Translations under genes and position numbers: made by a program
NCBI GenBank assembly: GCA_030549335.1
Contig: CM060188.1
Span: forward strand, 42,745,696 to 42,809,695
From: Pontederia crassipes
Lineage: Eukaryota > Streptophyta > Magnoliopsida > Commelinales > Pontederiaceae
Direction of reading: 5' to 3'
DNA: 64,000 bases
The notes under the pieces: model-generated
Databases searched by the model: none
Seen by the model: only the letters and a program-made list of their open reading frames with translations
What the model was told of the DNA's origin: nothing
Part shown: positions 12,221 through 25,179 of the stretch, piece by piece
How the letters are laid out: each line of letters opens with the position of its first letter
Numbering within the stretch: position 1 is the first letter of the stretch

Positions 12221-13250
12221 GGAGTAGATGGCTCAGTGATGCAGAATTCAAGTCTGCCACGAATCATGTCCTTCTAAACACGCCGGAGGTGCAAGGCTAC
12301 ATTAAGTAAGTTTAATATCCATGCGTACTTTTCTTTAACGTCTTCCCAAACAACATTTTGATTTAGCCATCACTTTGTATGTAGTACTTTCTTGTAATAC
12401 TACAATGTCCCTGAAGAACATGTACAAGATAGAATCGAGAATGACTTCGCACCGTGGTTTAAGGAATAGGTAATTCTCAAAATATTCTAAACAATTTGAT
12501 GTCTTCAGCGTCTACTATATTCATTTATTTTCATATTAGGTTCTCAGTACCGGCACGGCGTCTAGTCTCCAAAATTTGGCATGGGGACCGGCTCGAGAGG
12601 TGAAAAGTTGGCCGGTGTATTTTGTGAATGATTATAAGTTTCACACTGAAACTTGGTCGATCGGGAAGAAAATCGTGAACAGTGGAGTATGTGTCGTGGG
12701 ATCCACGGACGGAGAAAATGAGTGTGACTACTACGGTGTTCTCAAGGATATTATTCAGCTGCAATATACTGGAGGTAATAAAGTCACATTATTTGAGTGT
12801 AATTGATTTGATCCAAAGGAAAGGAGAGGGATGCGAGTTCACAAAGATTTCAAAATAATTGAAATACGTCATAATAGGTGTTATGATCGTTTTGATCCTT
12901 TCATTATTCCATCTTCTACAAGATAAGCATATTATGTGCCATATCCGGAGAAGACCAGGGACAAAGCACAATGGTGGGTTGTAATACAGACGAAGGCAAG
13001 AAGCAGGATAGAAGTTGATGGTGCATTGCAATGTGCCTTTCAAGATGACTCACAGACTTTTGTGGCCCCTATTGTCGACATCGAATTAGTCGACGATCTA
13101 CAGGATTCGGAACACGTATTTGAAGACTTCGATAATGTCGACATACAAAATGATGAAAATGGCTCGGACGAAGATGAATTTGAAACTACGACGACTTCTG
13201 ATGATGATGATGATGGGCACCAATCATGTGAAAACTCAGATGATGAGTAA
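12221..13250 (+). pseudogene. C-terminal part of the tnp2 transposase (DUF4218/DUF4216)
   Basis: This continues the preceding gene after probable introns. A QDRIENDFAPWF-like segment lies near 12425-12465. From about 12576 a DUF4216-type domain is clear: YYGVLKDIIQLQYTGG, then ECN-stop-FDP, where the family has Trp (stop near 12805), then HKDFKIIEI and, after another stop, AYYVPYPE. The frame ends in an acidic tail rich in Asp and Glu (to 13250). A short phrase CACGAATCATGTCCTTCTAA occurs twice (about 12152 and 12258), suggesting a local duplication. Catalytic function cannot remain. Confidence 0.8.
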
Positions 13251-13707
13251 TGGTATTATTACTTGTCGTCACGAATTATCATTTTTTTTATACCTTACGA
13301 CTAGGATATTTTATTACAACTGTTGTCATCTTATGGATTGTTCATTTACGACTCATGTTCATTTTGTTTGAGGCAATAGTTTGTTTGAGGCGTTAGCGAT
13401 GCATGTGGACAAACAATCGGATCGACGGATGCCTGATGCGGATGATGCATTCTTATATTCTCTACCGAGATGTGAGTGTTTGAAATAATGATCAGAAGAA
13501 TTTTACGCAAAAGCTTATTCAAATTAATTTGTTTATTTTTTATAAGCACCTCCGGATATTAGGAATTGGTTCTCGAGTTATACGTACAATTTCGTTCCTC
13601 AAGATGCAACACAAGACGTAGCCGAACATAGTCAGGTCGATACGTTGTGACATTTGAATTTTTTATCAATTGTGAATTTGACTTGGAATAAATTTTGTAC
13701 TATGCAG

Positions 13708-15426
13708 ATGTATCAATTTGTTAAAAGTAAAAACAAAGGAAAGGAGTTGGTCGTCCCTAGAGCTCTCAGTACTCCGTTGGCTCCTATATCAGTAACGGGC
13801 ATTCGCATAACAGAGCGTTCTTCTCCTCCGTCGGCTCCTAGATCAGCCACGGGCATTCGCATAATAGAACGTTCTTCTCCTCCGCCTAGTCCTTCCTCTC
13901 ACTCTGATATTGCGGACTTGGATACACAATTGCCACAACAACCCGTCAGAGCTTGTTGTTCCTTGAAGGCTCGGACCAGGCTTCGTCAAATCGTGTTTAC
14001 AAAGCATACGTGCAGCCAGATGGGAATTTAGGGTAAGTGTTATTTTATGTATATTGAATCCTTATTCATGCTTTGATTCAGCCATGACATTTTATAATTT
14101 TGTGTCCTTCCAGGTTTGTACCGTCAAAACCAGCGGCTGCGGCAGTTACTAAAGTGTTGCGACATAGGTATACTAAAGCGTGGCTTACATGGAGGGAAGT
14201 TCCTTATGCCACGAGACAGATGCTATTTAATGAATTTCAGGTATCATTAGAAGCCAACATGATCATTAAAATTTTTCTTCGTAATACATTAATTATTTTT
14301 AGATACATACAGGCTGATGTGTGCTGAGAGCCCGAGCATACGAAAAAAATGTGGAAGGCTTTAAACTCTCGGTGCTTGAAGAGATTGTCCGCGATGCTTT
14401 CTGAAGCTCGATCTGATGGAGACAACCCAATTGGATCTCCGAGGCCGTTTGGATCGATTTGCTAGGAAAGTGGTCCACCGAGGAGTACAAATTGAAATGC
14501 GAAAAAGTAAAAACCAGTCGAGAGTCCGACCAGGGAGCGTGCTTGCATTCGGGCAGATGTGTATCCACGAGCACGATTGCTAAGAAAATGGTAAGGTCTT
14601 TCTCCGAACTCAGGACGAAATATTATACTTTAAGAAAATGGTAAGTGTCGAGAGAATATTATACTTTAAGTTACAAATTTTAAAATATTATCTCATTGCA
14701 GGAGAAAGATACGGGTAGACCACCTACTCAGGACGAGATATTTCTCCGAACTCATCAGAAGAAGAACAAAAAGTGGGTTTCGGATTATGTCCGGGAGACA
14801 TATGTATGTAAATTTTTGTGCCTTTATTTTTTTCTAAATTGCAAGTTAATAGTTAATTAACAAAACTTTAAAGTCGATCACCTAGTCGTCGTTTGTAGTT
14901 AATTATTTTTGTCGCTTCTTTGTATTTTCTTTATATTTCAGGAGTCTTATAAAACAAAAGAAGTTGATCATATTACGCAAGCCACGCAGGAGGGGACCAC
15001 ACCATTGACCCCAAGACAACTTTGGACGGACCATGTCGGCGTGAAGAAGGGTCGCATTTATGGCCTCAGATCTTCTGTGAGTAACACAGATATTGAATAT
15101 GGTCGACGAACTACTTCAGGTTCATCTCCTTCTGGTATGCAAGAAATTGTGGATTAGGTGACCATCAAGATTAGGGAAGAGGTCAGAAAGGAATTCGAAG
15201 AACGTGAACGTCGTAACAGGCTTGAAATGAAGAAAATGATGTGTGCCTTCATGCGTGGCGAATTGAACGACGACGACGCCGAGGTAGATTCATTATACAT
15301 AATTATTTTTGGAATTTGCTTTAATCTGTAGATTCATTATACTCATTAGATTCATATGCACTTTGACATCAACATGGGTACTAACTTAGATTTTACTCTT
15401 CATCCCTTTCAGTTAGATCTGTAGAC
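13708..15426 (+). pseudogene. Second CACTA gene, Ptta/En-Spm plant transposase type (broken)
   Basis: A set of short exons in the position of the En/Spm TnpA-type gene. 13708-14031 encodes a low-complexity Ser/Pro-rich region with the duplicated phrase SATGIRI-ERSSPP. 14113-14240 encodes VLRHRYTKAWLTWREVP. 14340-14460 and 14500-14590 contain the middle domain in shifted frames. 14700-14805 reads GRPPTQDEIFLRTH, and 14940-15157 contains LWTDHVGVKKGRIYGL, typical of the plant Ptta/En-Spm family, followed by a basic and acidic coiled tail (EEVRKEFEERERRN) after a stop at 15155. The family protein is thought to bind the subterminal repeats. Exon limits are estimates. Confidence 0.7.
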
Positions 15427-16219
15427 TTTCAAAGTTTTCACCGGAAATGGAGTGCAGACGGCTGGATCATGTAAATGTCAGTACTCAGTATAAATAAATA
15501 TACTTGTAGTTTATGTTTCCTGTTTTTTCCTGATTGGCCATGAACTTCAACACACTTCCTGATCACCGCATGAAATCATAGGAAAAAAACTTAGCAACCT
15601 TATTTTAATGATAACTTTGGCATTTTGGATTTAAATGGTAATGATGATTAAAACTCATATGCCTCTATCTATTATTTTGGATGCAAGATTCGATTTTGCT
15701 TCAATTTTGAGATTCGGCGTTAGCTTGTTAGTTTACGCATCTTCTATTGAATTTATCAAATTATGTTGATGTTAGATTCAAATTATGTTTTTATATTTTA
15801 GATTTTAGATTCAAATTAGTGCGCACTTTAGATTTTACTCTTCAATAGATTTCAAATCTGAATTCATGTTTTTTTTTGCATTTTCATATGTTATAACTTT
15901 CTGCAGTGATGTTACTCTATTTCAATTTTGTGCAGTGATGTTTTGCGACCAAGACGTTATGCGAATTGAACTTTAGCTATTCATCGTGACCAAGACGTTA
16001 TGCCGAATTTTTAGCAGATGTTTCGATTATGTGATGTTCAATTTGTTTCATGTTTGGATTATGTGAATTAAATGCAGTAATTGAATTATCTGTGATGTGA
16101 TGTAATTGAATTATCTATGAATCTATTATCTGTGAATCTGCGAAATCTATTGTCTGTGAATCAAATGTGTTGTATTATCTGTTCGGACATTTAAAATTAA
16201 CCATTTTTTAAAAATTTTT

Positions 16220-16790
16220 TATGTTTCCGACGGTCCTGACCGTCAAAAATAGCTGAAATATTACAATCTTCAATGGATTTTTTCGATACTTACAGATGGT
16301 TATATCCGTCGGTACAGCATTATCGACGATCGTAGCCGACGAGTAAAACCGTCGATACAAGATTGTCGACGGTTTGAACCGTGGATACTATCAACAGTTA
16401 AAGCCGCCGATATATATCGACGGTTAAAATCGTTGATAGTATCCACGGTTCAAGTCGTCGATAGATATCGACGGCACGAACTGCCGATACTATCGACGGT
16501 TTAAGCCGCCGATAATTATCGACGGTCCTAACCATCGATATTATCGACAGTTCGTAACGTCGATATATATCGGTGGTCCTAACCATCGATATTATCGACG
16601 GTTTGTGCCGTCGATACGCAACGTTCGTAGCTAGACCCGTCTGTAATACCGACGGTTCAGAATAAACCATCACAAATTATTTGCAACGCCCCTTTTTCGC
16701 ACGGACACTATCCGTCGAAAGAACCATCGAAAATTGTGATTTTCGATGGATCTGGCCATTTTACCAACGGTTTGGACCGTTGGTAAAAGG
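16220..16790. repeat. CACTA right subterminal hairpin array
   Basis: Roughly a dozen inverted pairs of the form TATCGACGGTT-spacer-AACCGTCGATA at a spacing of about 38-40 bp, densest at 16360-16620. Each pair could form a short stem-loop. This mirrors the left array and ends against the terminal inverted repeat. Confidence 0.85.
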
Positions 16791-16809
16791 CAATTTTCTT
16801 GTAGTGGGT

Positions 16810-17750
16810 TTAGTAAATAACTTTGTCAATAAATGCAAATATGTTGATTTAGGAAAGAATAGAAGGAATGTCTATATCACAATGTTATTATGGTCAAACC
16901 GTGATGGTGCTCAGACTATCATTACAGATCGAGATGGGTGGGTTGTATTCGACTCGCATGAGAAATTATGATCGGTTCATATTGACATCCAAACGACTAT
17001 AACAAATGCATATTTGGTCGTATTCAACTCCCACAAACTATTAAGGCTAGCTCGTAATAACTCCTGCATGATAGCAACAATATCATCAACCATATTCAGC
17101 TCGCATGACCTATTATGGGGTGACAGCCACAATGGAATGCTTTCGATCGTATCACTCAGGAATCCCTTATAGCAGCGCATTAGCTCAAACCATAGTGCAT
17201 CAATTTGGCCCATAGTGCACAGTTTAAATTGTAGCATAGTTGAATCCCCCCATAACGATGTTTGAGTTAACTATATCGGCCTCTAGCAGATGATTTCTAT
17301 TCTCTTTGTTGCTCAACATGTTGCATGTTTCTCCCTTTTTGCCTTTCCTTTGCAATCGACCACCATTGCTGTCACTCATCATTGTTGCCCTCGTCGTCAC
17401 TGTCATCACGGCTGCTTGCCACTATTCATTATCAGATCTCTCCAGCACCGTTGTTCGTAGTCACTACCAGATCTCTCCATCACTACTGCTATGCAACGCA
17501 TACCTTGCCCTCATTACTTACATTATACTGAACTTATTCTAGGTAGTGTTGGGAAAGGGAAGAAACAAAGAAGTTCTTGCATAAAAAAGTTAAAAAAGCT
17601 ATCTCTTGATCATTGACGTTAAAATTGAATAGTTATATCTAGATACTATAAAGAGACATATGGGTGGTCTTCATTGTTTTAGGCATATTAGGGATATTTA
17701 GATCAAAATTCATTTGACTTGGAGTTCTTACTAATACTTTTCAAATTTTT
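16810..17750. other. No gene recognised
   Basis: The flank of the CACTA element, probably continuing whatever the element interrupted. Three loosely similar phrases around ATTCAACTC-CA-AA-CTATTA (about 16945-17120) suggest decayed repeats. The small frames at 17306-17542 are C/T-rich and look non-coding. Confidence 0.4.
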
Positions 17751-17859
17751 ACCACAAAATGTATATAGAAGTAAGGAAATAATTGAAGAAGTCTTAACTC
17801 AAATATAAAGATAGGCACGACAAGTATTGGGTGAATGATATTGTAGACATTCTGAGAAG

Positions 17860-18250
17860 GAGATGCTTAAGGGCAAGGGTCGCAATCTCAAACCTATATG
17901 ATATGGGCCATTTAAGGTCATTAAACAATATGGTGACAATATTTTTCAATTGGATTTGTCGTTTTATATGCAGATGTATGTAGTTATCAATGCTAAGCAC
18001 TTCAAGCTCTTTGAGCCATAGTTGATGGATGAAGATGAAGAAAAACTAACCTTCTTCCATCCATGAATGAGTTGGATCTAGGCAAGGAAGAATTACTAGA
18101 GATTGCTTTCATAGTAGAGAAAAAATAAGTCAAGATAAGACAAGAAAAAAAAGAGCGCTATGGCATTGATCTGAATGGTCAAATTTTTCAATGTCAAATG
18201 GTACACCAAGTAAGATGAGAGTATAAATTCCTCATTGAAGATCCTTGTTC
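17860..18250 (+). pseudogene. Ty3/gypsy integrase C-terminal tail
   Basis: The plus strand reads LKGKGRNLKPI-stop-YGPFKVIKQYGDNIFQLDL, then a VINAKHFKLFEP segment and an acidic DEDEE stretch, followed by GKEELLEIAFIVEKK and GIDLNGQIFQCQM. This is the order found at the end of plant gypsy integrase. Stops occur at the positions shown. It is separate from the pol fragment at 6485-8310, and its LTRs were not found. Confidence 0.7.
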
Positions 18251-18299
18251 AAATTCTATGTAAAGGAAATATCCTTGTTCAAATACAAATAAGCCCTAT

Positions 18300-18965
18300 A
18301 ATTTCAAATACATATAAGAAACCCAAACAATCAAAATCCTTGTTCATGATTTTTGGTTCAATGTACGATATATATGGTTTACGTTTTTTTATATAAGATT
18401 TTTTATATTGTTTTTTTTCTATTCAAGAAACTTCAACGCAATCGAACATAATAATTTTTCATCATCCAGCTCATGATTGTTTGATACAAGACTTTAGATA
18501 TTGCTTTCGTGTTTAATAGAAAACTCTCTAAATCCTAAAATTGTAAGTCCAAATCTTCTTAATCTATGGGTCTAGTCTAGGTGAAAATATACCCTAAACT
18601 GTATAAATTAAAATTTATTGTAAAAAAACATGGGGATTTACTTGAATACCAAAACCACTAGATTAAATAAAAGAACTAACATTAGATCCTAGCTAGTCCT
18701 AAGAATTTTTATTTATGTCTAAACATTATCTTTAGCATTTAATACTTCATTTCGTGCGTTAAATGTTTAGGATAGGCCCGTGAGCCCTAAAGTAACATAC
18801 TAAACATAATAGTATAGAACATAGGTTTTGGGATTTCACACTAAGTCCTAACAATATAGTAGAACCTTTAAGTCTACAATTTCTCTCAAGTTGAGTTTAA
18901 TCCGAATCCTAACTTAAGGTTTAATGTCCTATTTAGGTATGGGTTTACTTTAGGGTAATAAGGAG
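18300..18965. other. No gene recognised
   Basis: AT-rich sequence following the gypsy tail. It may be its 3' region or LTR, but there is no second copy to prove that. Confidence 0.35.
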
Positions 18966-18969
18966 TGCG

Positions 18970-19122
18970 ATGGGAGGAGATGTTTGCTTGTTCAATGCAA
19001 CCAACAATGGGAGGATCTCCATCAAGGAGCTGCTTAGCATGTTCGTGCTGTTGGTGGCATCGAATTCGATGGTGATGACTTTCTCAACTTCGCTGCCTTC
19101 GGTGGTGTTGAGTCTCAGTGTC
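18970..19122 (+). pseudogene. Probable EF-hand (calmodulin-like) gene fragment
   Basis: Starting at ATG 18970, the frame reads NATNNGRISIKELLSMF, close to a calcium-binding EF-hand loop and exiting helix (usual pattern D-x-N-x-D-G-x-I-x-x-x-E-L), with the first Asp replaced by Asn. After a one-base frame change near 19052 the sequence reads EFDGDDFLNFAAF, like the second hand of plant calmodulin-like proteins (DGDGF-DF-EFAAF). The rest of the gene is not recognisable, and a frameshift and missing acidic ligands argue against function. Identification rests on motif likeness alone. Confidence 0.5.
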
Positions 19123-19429
19123 TAAAGATCGATGTCTCCCCTAGCTCTGCATTGTTTAGGACATGTCTACCTCCCATGCTGACATCTCATTGCCTCATGA
19201 TGCTTCGGCAACCTCTAGAGATGGGGGCGATAATGACACACCCAACCGCTAGAGAAGGACACCAAGGATCAAATCAAGACTACACAACAACTTGTCTCCG
19301 AATCGGAGTTGTTCGATGCCTAGGTTAAGATCTAGAAGGTCAACAACACAATCTTCACTTTCCAGGAGGAACTCCACCGTGCCCACACATGTCAAGGGGT
19401 CATTTTCAGGTACAAGGCCAAATGCAACG

Positions 19430-19950
19430 ACTAGATAAAGGGACACCTATCCAAGCCTATTTTGTGTATGTAGTGAAAGTATTATGATCGAGATGACTTG
19501 AGAGTCAACTTTCAATCACGGGTATGATAAGAATGTTTAATAGTCATTATGGGATAGTGGCACTAGAGCGTTGAGGCACAAATGCGAGTGCTTTAGTGCT
19601 TGACAAAGGGGCACTGAGAAGAGTCAACAATTTGGGTTGCCAACCCACGGACAAGACATAGGCACTAAAATTAAAAAGCTTGCTTAAATTATATAAAAAC
19701 ACAAAATACATATAGGCTTGGGGAGGTATTAGTGGACTCCTCCGTAATATACAATAGATACGATGTGCAATTTTACATGTCACTAATATTACAAGATTAT
19801 TATTGTCCAACTTTCCAAAGTCTAAATACAAAAATGTAAATGTAAAACCTAAGGCTCTATGATTCACTTGGTTGTTCATAAGGATGGTCTTACAAAATAC
19901 GCTTCAAGGGTGAAAACCTTGGTACTCCGTAAAATTATGCAGTGAAGGAC
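19430..19950. repeat. Direct repeat, left copy (possible old LTR)
   Basis: Matches 22655-23230 in the same orientation and order. Shared stretches include GTAGTGAAAGTATTATGATC, TGGGTTGCCA, AACACAAAATACATAT, AGTGGACTCCTCC and GTGCAATTTTAC. Divergence is high. Ends and target duplication could not be resolved, so an LTR nature is only suggested. Confidence 0.65.
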
Positions 19951-22654
19951 GACCGCCGGTATACATTGGCACAATGATGCTTTGTTCGTTGTCACGAGAA
20001 AACGTCTGCCATTCTCCACCACCAACATCGGCAATGCCTCCAACGATGTTGTTCGGAATTCTTTGGAATTTTTATCTTTAGTCTTTGACTTTGCTTGTTT
20101 AGTTGGAATCCACCTTCTTTGTGTTGACTTCTACTTCATCAACATCACGCTTCGCCAGAAATGTCCATGTAATTTTGACACTCATAGAAGACTCTTCAGG
20201 CCTACTGCTTACTGATCCTTCATCCAATCTAGGATCATCAATGTTAGTAGAGTCCGCAATGTGAGCGGTCTGATTTCGTCAAGCAACTATCTATCCATCA
20301 AGTTTGTGTTAGCTTCAACTTCTCCAGACTTGAGCAATGTTGAAAATCCATTGGTTTGGCTTGTTGGGAGGAAAACTCCTGAATGACTTCGTAAGTAGCT
20401 CGAATGAGTTGCTTGGGATTGATACAAGTGCGCGGTGAGAATCTCATCATTTGACAAGCATGACTTGATCCGATGGTTCCAAGTTTTAGGAAACTACAAC
20501 ATGGAATCATCCCATCGTCGAATGTAGAGCACATGACCACCTAACCCTTGATGATCACTCGAGATTTCGATGGTTTGAGACAAAGTGAAGATCCTCAACT
20601 GGACACTTTGAAACTTTTCTACTTTGAGTCACTATTGGAAGTGATGATAGTCTTTGCATGTTCACGATGGACTTGACTCGATCCTCCTATGATGGGCTTG
20701 TCTGCCACAAGATTGCCTTTTTCAATCTTGGGACCTCTTTTGAAGCTTCAGCAACATCTTTGGATATGGATGGGATGATGTCATTATGCTCGTCAGATAT
20801 CAACTATGGGTTCAAATAAAATGACGTCGTTATGATTGTCAACAAAGATCATGCACGTCATACTTGTCCATCAAAAGATTGACTCTCGCAAAAGAGTAGA
20901 CATTTCGAGTCTTCATTGATCCACGAGATGCTTGTGAAGATACTTTGCTTGATGACAAATGGATTGATATTGGAGAATTTATGTCGAGAGTTTCCATCTT
21001 CACCTTCATCTTCATTTGAAAGACAACATCAACAATGTATCTTTCAAACTTTCAACTTTGATCTTAGAGGTCATTTCGATGACTTGAAAAGGTAAGCCTT
21101 CCTTAGATTGACGGTGAAACACTTGATAGTAGCATGCGAAGGGTTCACCAAATGACATGCTCAGATTGGTCATTAGGGTTGAAGCGTCGGTTGTGTTGGC
21201 AGCTATTCCAACTCTCTGGATGACATTATGTCGCTTGAAAGCAATATGACTCGGAAAAAACTTCTAATCAGTTAACCTAGTTGGTCGGACCAGATAATAA
21301 TAATATTAACATACATTCAACTAAATATTTATGCACATATATTTATTAATAAGTAATATAATTACACATATCAAGGTATGATAATATTATTAACACATTT
21401 TAATAAATGGAGGAACATGACAATCATTCAAAGATTTTTTATTTTCACCTTTAATATATAAACTCATAATTCATAACTTAATTATTTATACTTATTTAAT
21501 ATAAAGTGTTAGAAATATATAACAAAATTATTTTTACTAAAGGATAAATTATTGTTTTATTTCAATACATAAAGTTGTTAAAAGAATTGTTTCATAAGTT
21601 AAAAGGTAAAAATAATAAACATTCACATTTAGTGTAATGGTTGAATGGTAGGTGTGCCTATTTATATCGAAGAGGTATTCAAATCCTACTACCAACAAAA
21701 TTTTATCATCATTTTAGAAAATTTACTAAGCCAATCGGATCGTATCAAAATCACTCGATTAGATTTGGATATAGTTTTGACCGAGTTTGACCGGCTCAAT
21801 CTGGTCTGATGGCTCCTCCGATTTAAGACCGACCCGTTTGATGTTTAAGGTTCTGGATCACAATTGAACAGATTCAACCGACCGGTCCGATCTGGGTTTT
21901 ACAATATTGCTTGTAGGAGGCAGGCTCGACTTCAAGAGATAGACACTTTGTTTCATTTGCTAGAGTCGTCTTGACACGACTGGCTGGGCTAGTGGCACGA
22001 TAAGATGTTTGCAACACGATAAGATGTTTGCAAATGTTGTTTCATAAATGAAATCTTGATGCTTAACATTGGGTCAAGTTCTTCAGTCGTGCGATTGGAC
22101 ACTTCACGTTACATGATTGGACATGCGATGCAACGTCAGTATTGAGCAACATCGGGTTGTCATGATCAAGCATGATGACAATCTTTGGATGCGACACGGA
22201 TACTTCGAGTTACATGGCTTGATGTGTAATGGAACATCGTGGTATGAGTTATGCAAGAGCATCATTGTTGGGCATGAGGACACTTCTTGATGTAGCACAA
22301 CACTTTATAATTATTAACTCAATGTATGGAGTGATAATTTGCTCAAGTGACCGATGCATGATCATCCCAATTAGGCGGAGCGATTGAACCATCAATACTA
22401 CATGAAGGACGTTCCTTGGTGCGACACATGCACATAAGGAACTTGCTATGAGGCACGACTAGGCATGCAATGATGAAACTTGTCAAGTGTTCATCGTTGG
22501 CATTCAAGATAAGGGGTCGTGCCACCAGTGCACCTAGGCGTAATGGGGGTTTGTGAGCAGAAGTACTTTTTTCATGCCATGGAAGTACGAGCAATCATCG
22601 TGACATGGATTTCTCTAGTATCACTTATCACGGGTTCATCATAAAGCATAGGAT
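19951..22654. other. Interior between the direct repeats, no protein recognised
   Basis: Stops interrupt all frames. A stretch at about 21270-21910 has GGTCGGACC-like ends and an AT-rich core, as in a decayed MITE. About 22080-22640 contains loosely repeated phrases such as GCGACAC-GATACTTC and TTGGACATG, probably an old minisatellite. If the direct repeats are LTRs, this is the eroded body of a non-autonomous element. Confidence 0.4.
21628..21706 (+). other. tRNA-like motif within a possible MITE
   Basis: The phrase TTTAGTGTAATGGTTGAATGG followed about 45 bp later by GTATTCAAATCCTAC resembles the A and B boxes of a Pol III promoter in spacing and order. No cloverleaf could be drawn with confidence. 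It could be a tRNA-derived SINE fragment or chance. Confidence 0.3.
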
Positions 22655-23230
22655 TATGTGCGGCGATTAGGCAAAGGGACATCTAACTAAGCCTGTTTCG
22701 AGTATGTAGCGAAAGTATTATAGTCAAGACAAATTGCTGAGAGTCGTTCCTACACGCTTTTATTCGCAGGCATGACGAGAGTGTTCGGATCATGGCACTA
22801 GCATGCTGAGGCACCAATGTGAACATTTGAACACATCCGAATGATCATTCAAATAATCACGAGGCACCTAGAACTATCAACAATATGGGTTGCCACCTCA
22901 CATTGGAGGCATTGATATTATAATTAAGAAACTTGCTTGTATTATGTAGAACACAAAATACATATGGTTTGGAGAGGCACTAGTGGACTCCTCCATAACG
23001 AAAGTTGAGTTGAAGACATATGACGCGGAGAACCATCGAGGGTGTGCAATTTTACTTGTCTCAAATATTATAATATTGACATTGTCCAACTCTGCTAAGT
23101 TTAAATACAAAAGCAAATAAAATAAAATAAAGGACTAAAGCTCTACGAGTAACTTAACCATTCATGCCTTTATGAAATATGCCGTAAGAGTGGATATCTT
23201 AGTACTTCACAAGATTAGATATTTGAGGGA
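22655..23230. repeat. Direct repeat, right copy (possible old LTR)
   Basis: The partner of 19430-19950, about 3.2 kb downstream. It has internal insertions relative to the left copy, for example an extra segment around 22985-23035. Confidence 0.65.
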
Positions 23231-24496
23231 AGACTATATTGGATGGTTCTGAGTGTCCGAAGTTTAAGTTAGATGACTTGATGTTGTGATACTTTGTGCT
23301 TCGTGTTACGATAAAAATGTCCCCTGACATATGCTTAGTGGTCTAGTTATCTCCAACGTCATCGACCTTGCCCTCTTTCCCCTTTCCCGCGCCATCAATA
23401 TAAAAAAAATGTGGCATTCCCTTAGAGTGTTGTTGCCTTTTTAATTGATAACTAGGGAATATACTCGCGCAATTATAATCATTTTACATATTTATCGTTT
23501 GTAATAATAATAATACATAATTGAATTGATCATTTTTAGTATATAATTGAGTGCGGTTAAAATGATTAATTATTATTTCTGTAAAAGATGCCATCATAAA
23601 TTTGAATATAAGTATGAGAAAAAAACTTAATTTATATTGTTTTAAGACAAAAAAGTAAAAAAAAACAATATGAAATAATTTTAAACATCACATCTTCTTC
23701 TTATTATGCACTTATTCAATGTGAGGAATCAATTTGGGCTGTAAATATTTCAAGTTTTAAATATATCGAAAAAAATAAATAGCACGCATAAATGGGTATA
23801 TTATTAGATTTGAAATCATAACTTTTTTCAAAATAAATATTAGAAATATATCTGAATTAGTTTGTATAAATTTTAATTGTGAGAATTATCCTTTTATTGT
23901 TCTATCCATTTTGAAGTCTTTTCATATCAATATACATACAGTTATAGCTATTGAATAATATACTTATTTCTAATTATTCTTTGATTAAATTATGTGTTCT
24001 TTACTATAAATATATGTTAACTATATCTTGACTTCATTATCTTCTCTTTTATTCCATAATTATAAACGGCAAAAGTATTTTTATTAAAATTCCTTTACAT
24101 GTAGTGAGAGTTGCAATCAATGTAGTCAATGTCAACAATAATCAAAATCAATATTATTATATACTTATTTTATTCAATAAAATTTGATTTATTTAATACT
24201 ATTATAAAACTTTTTTCGTAAAATACTATCTATTTTTATCTGTTCACAAAATATTTTACAAAATTATAAAATTATTTATAAAACAAATAATACAAAAATA
24301 TACTTACTTATTAGTAGTTATTAATTCATCTATTATTTATTTATCATTACAAAATAGCACACTATACGTGTATCTTTGGTGTATAACAAATAGGTATAAA
24401 GTAATTGTTATTTATTAAAAATATAGTAATATACGCATGCATGTCATAATTCTTGCTGCAATCATGGTCATGGAGAGGGAAGCAATATGATTTATG
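23231..24496. other. AT-rich gene-free DNA
   Basis: Very AT-rich, with no recognisable protein or repeat structure, ending at the target site of the copia element. Confidence 0.5.
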
Positions 24497-24501
24497 CAAA
24501 A

Positions 24502-24855
24502 TGTCGGACGTATGCGCCCTTTTGGGCCTCACGTGCATAACTGCATGAATACAGTTAGCAATCACATGTTTCAACTGCATACTTAAGTGCACTATAAAAG
24601 AAGATGATTATCTTCTATGTATTCATGGCTGTTGACGTGTGACGCTGTTCGAAGAACAGCAAGAGGCTGCCGCACTTTCGTCGTGATTTCGAAACTGTCC
24701 TAAAGTACTTGGATTGTGAAATATATTCTTTTTTTATTACGTGATCGAGTTCCCGACAATGATACAGAAACAACGTAGAAAAGTCTTCGGCAATCCATTT
24801 TTTCGCTGCAAGATATTTTGATAATACCTTCTTATTATTTAAACTAATTCCTTCA
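24502..24855 (+). repeat. 5' LTR of the copia element
   Basis: It begins TGTCGGACGTATGCGC and ends AATTCCTTCA. A TATA-like CACTATAAAAGAAG at about 24591-24604 is a plausible promoter. It is adjacent to the primer-binding site. Confidence 0.93.
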
Positions 24856-25179
24856 ATTGGTATCAGAGCCAATAGATTTTTCTTGATGTTGTATCGTCCA
24901 TATAAATATTTTTTGCTTCCTTCTTTTTCTTCTCGGCACTGGTGTGCGAATTGGGCAAATAAGAGTTTGCATGTATTCCCTTTTACTGTTATTGCATATG
25001 CGTGCACTTACTGCCATATCTGGTTTTTTGTTTTTTAACCATGCAATTGCGAATGCGACTGTTTGTGGAACTGTCGTGTCTGGAGGCGTGTTCATTGCCT
25101 GACGACAACTTCATGCCTGCAAAACATTCCATGCAAAGGAAAGTACGTGGCTGGGCAACTCGGACGTTGACCTGTTTGT

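Larger units (their letters stand above)
8404..16806 (+). mobile_element. Complete CACTA (En/Spm) DNA transposon, 8.4 kb
   Basis: The left end reads CACTACAAGAAAAAGCTAG and the right end, on the minus strand, CACTACAAGAAAATTGCC, giving a 13-bp perfect terminal inverted repeat. A 3-bp duplication GGT flanks it (8401-8403 and 16807-16809), the CACTA hallmark. Inside are subterminal repeat arrays at both ends, a decayed tnp2-type transposase (10253-13250) and a decayed second gene (13708-15426), both on the plus strand. The ends are well conserved but both genes carry stops, so it is probably no longer autonomous, although it could be moved by a related active copy. Confidence 0.95.

Noticed and set aside
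21628..21706. Functional tRNA gene
   Set aside because: A- and B-box-like phrases only; acceptor and anticodon stems could not be paired.
19430..23230. Calling a full LTR retrotransposon
   Set aside because: The direct repeats are real, but no TG/CA ends, target duplication, primer site or pol domain could be shown.
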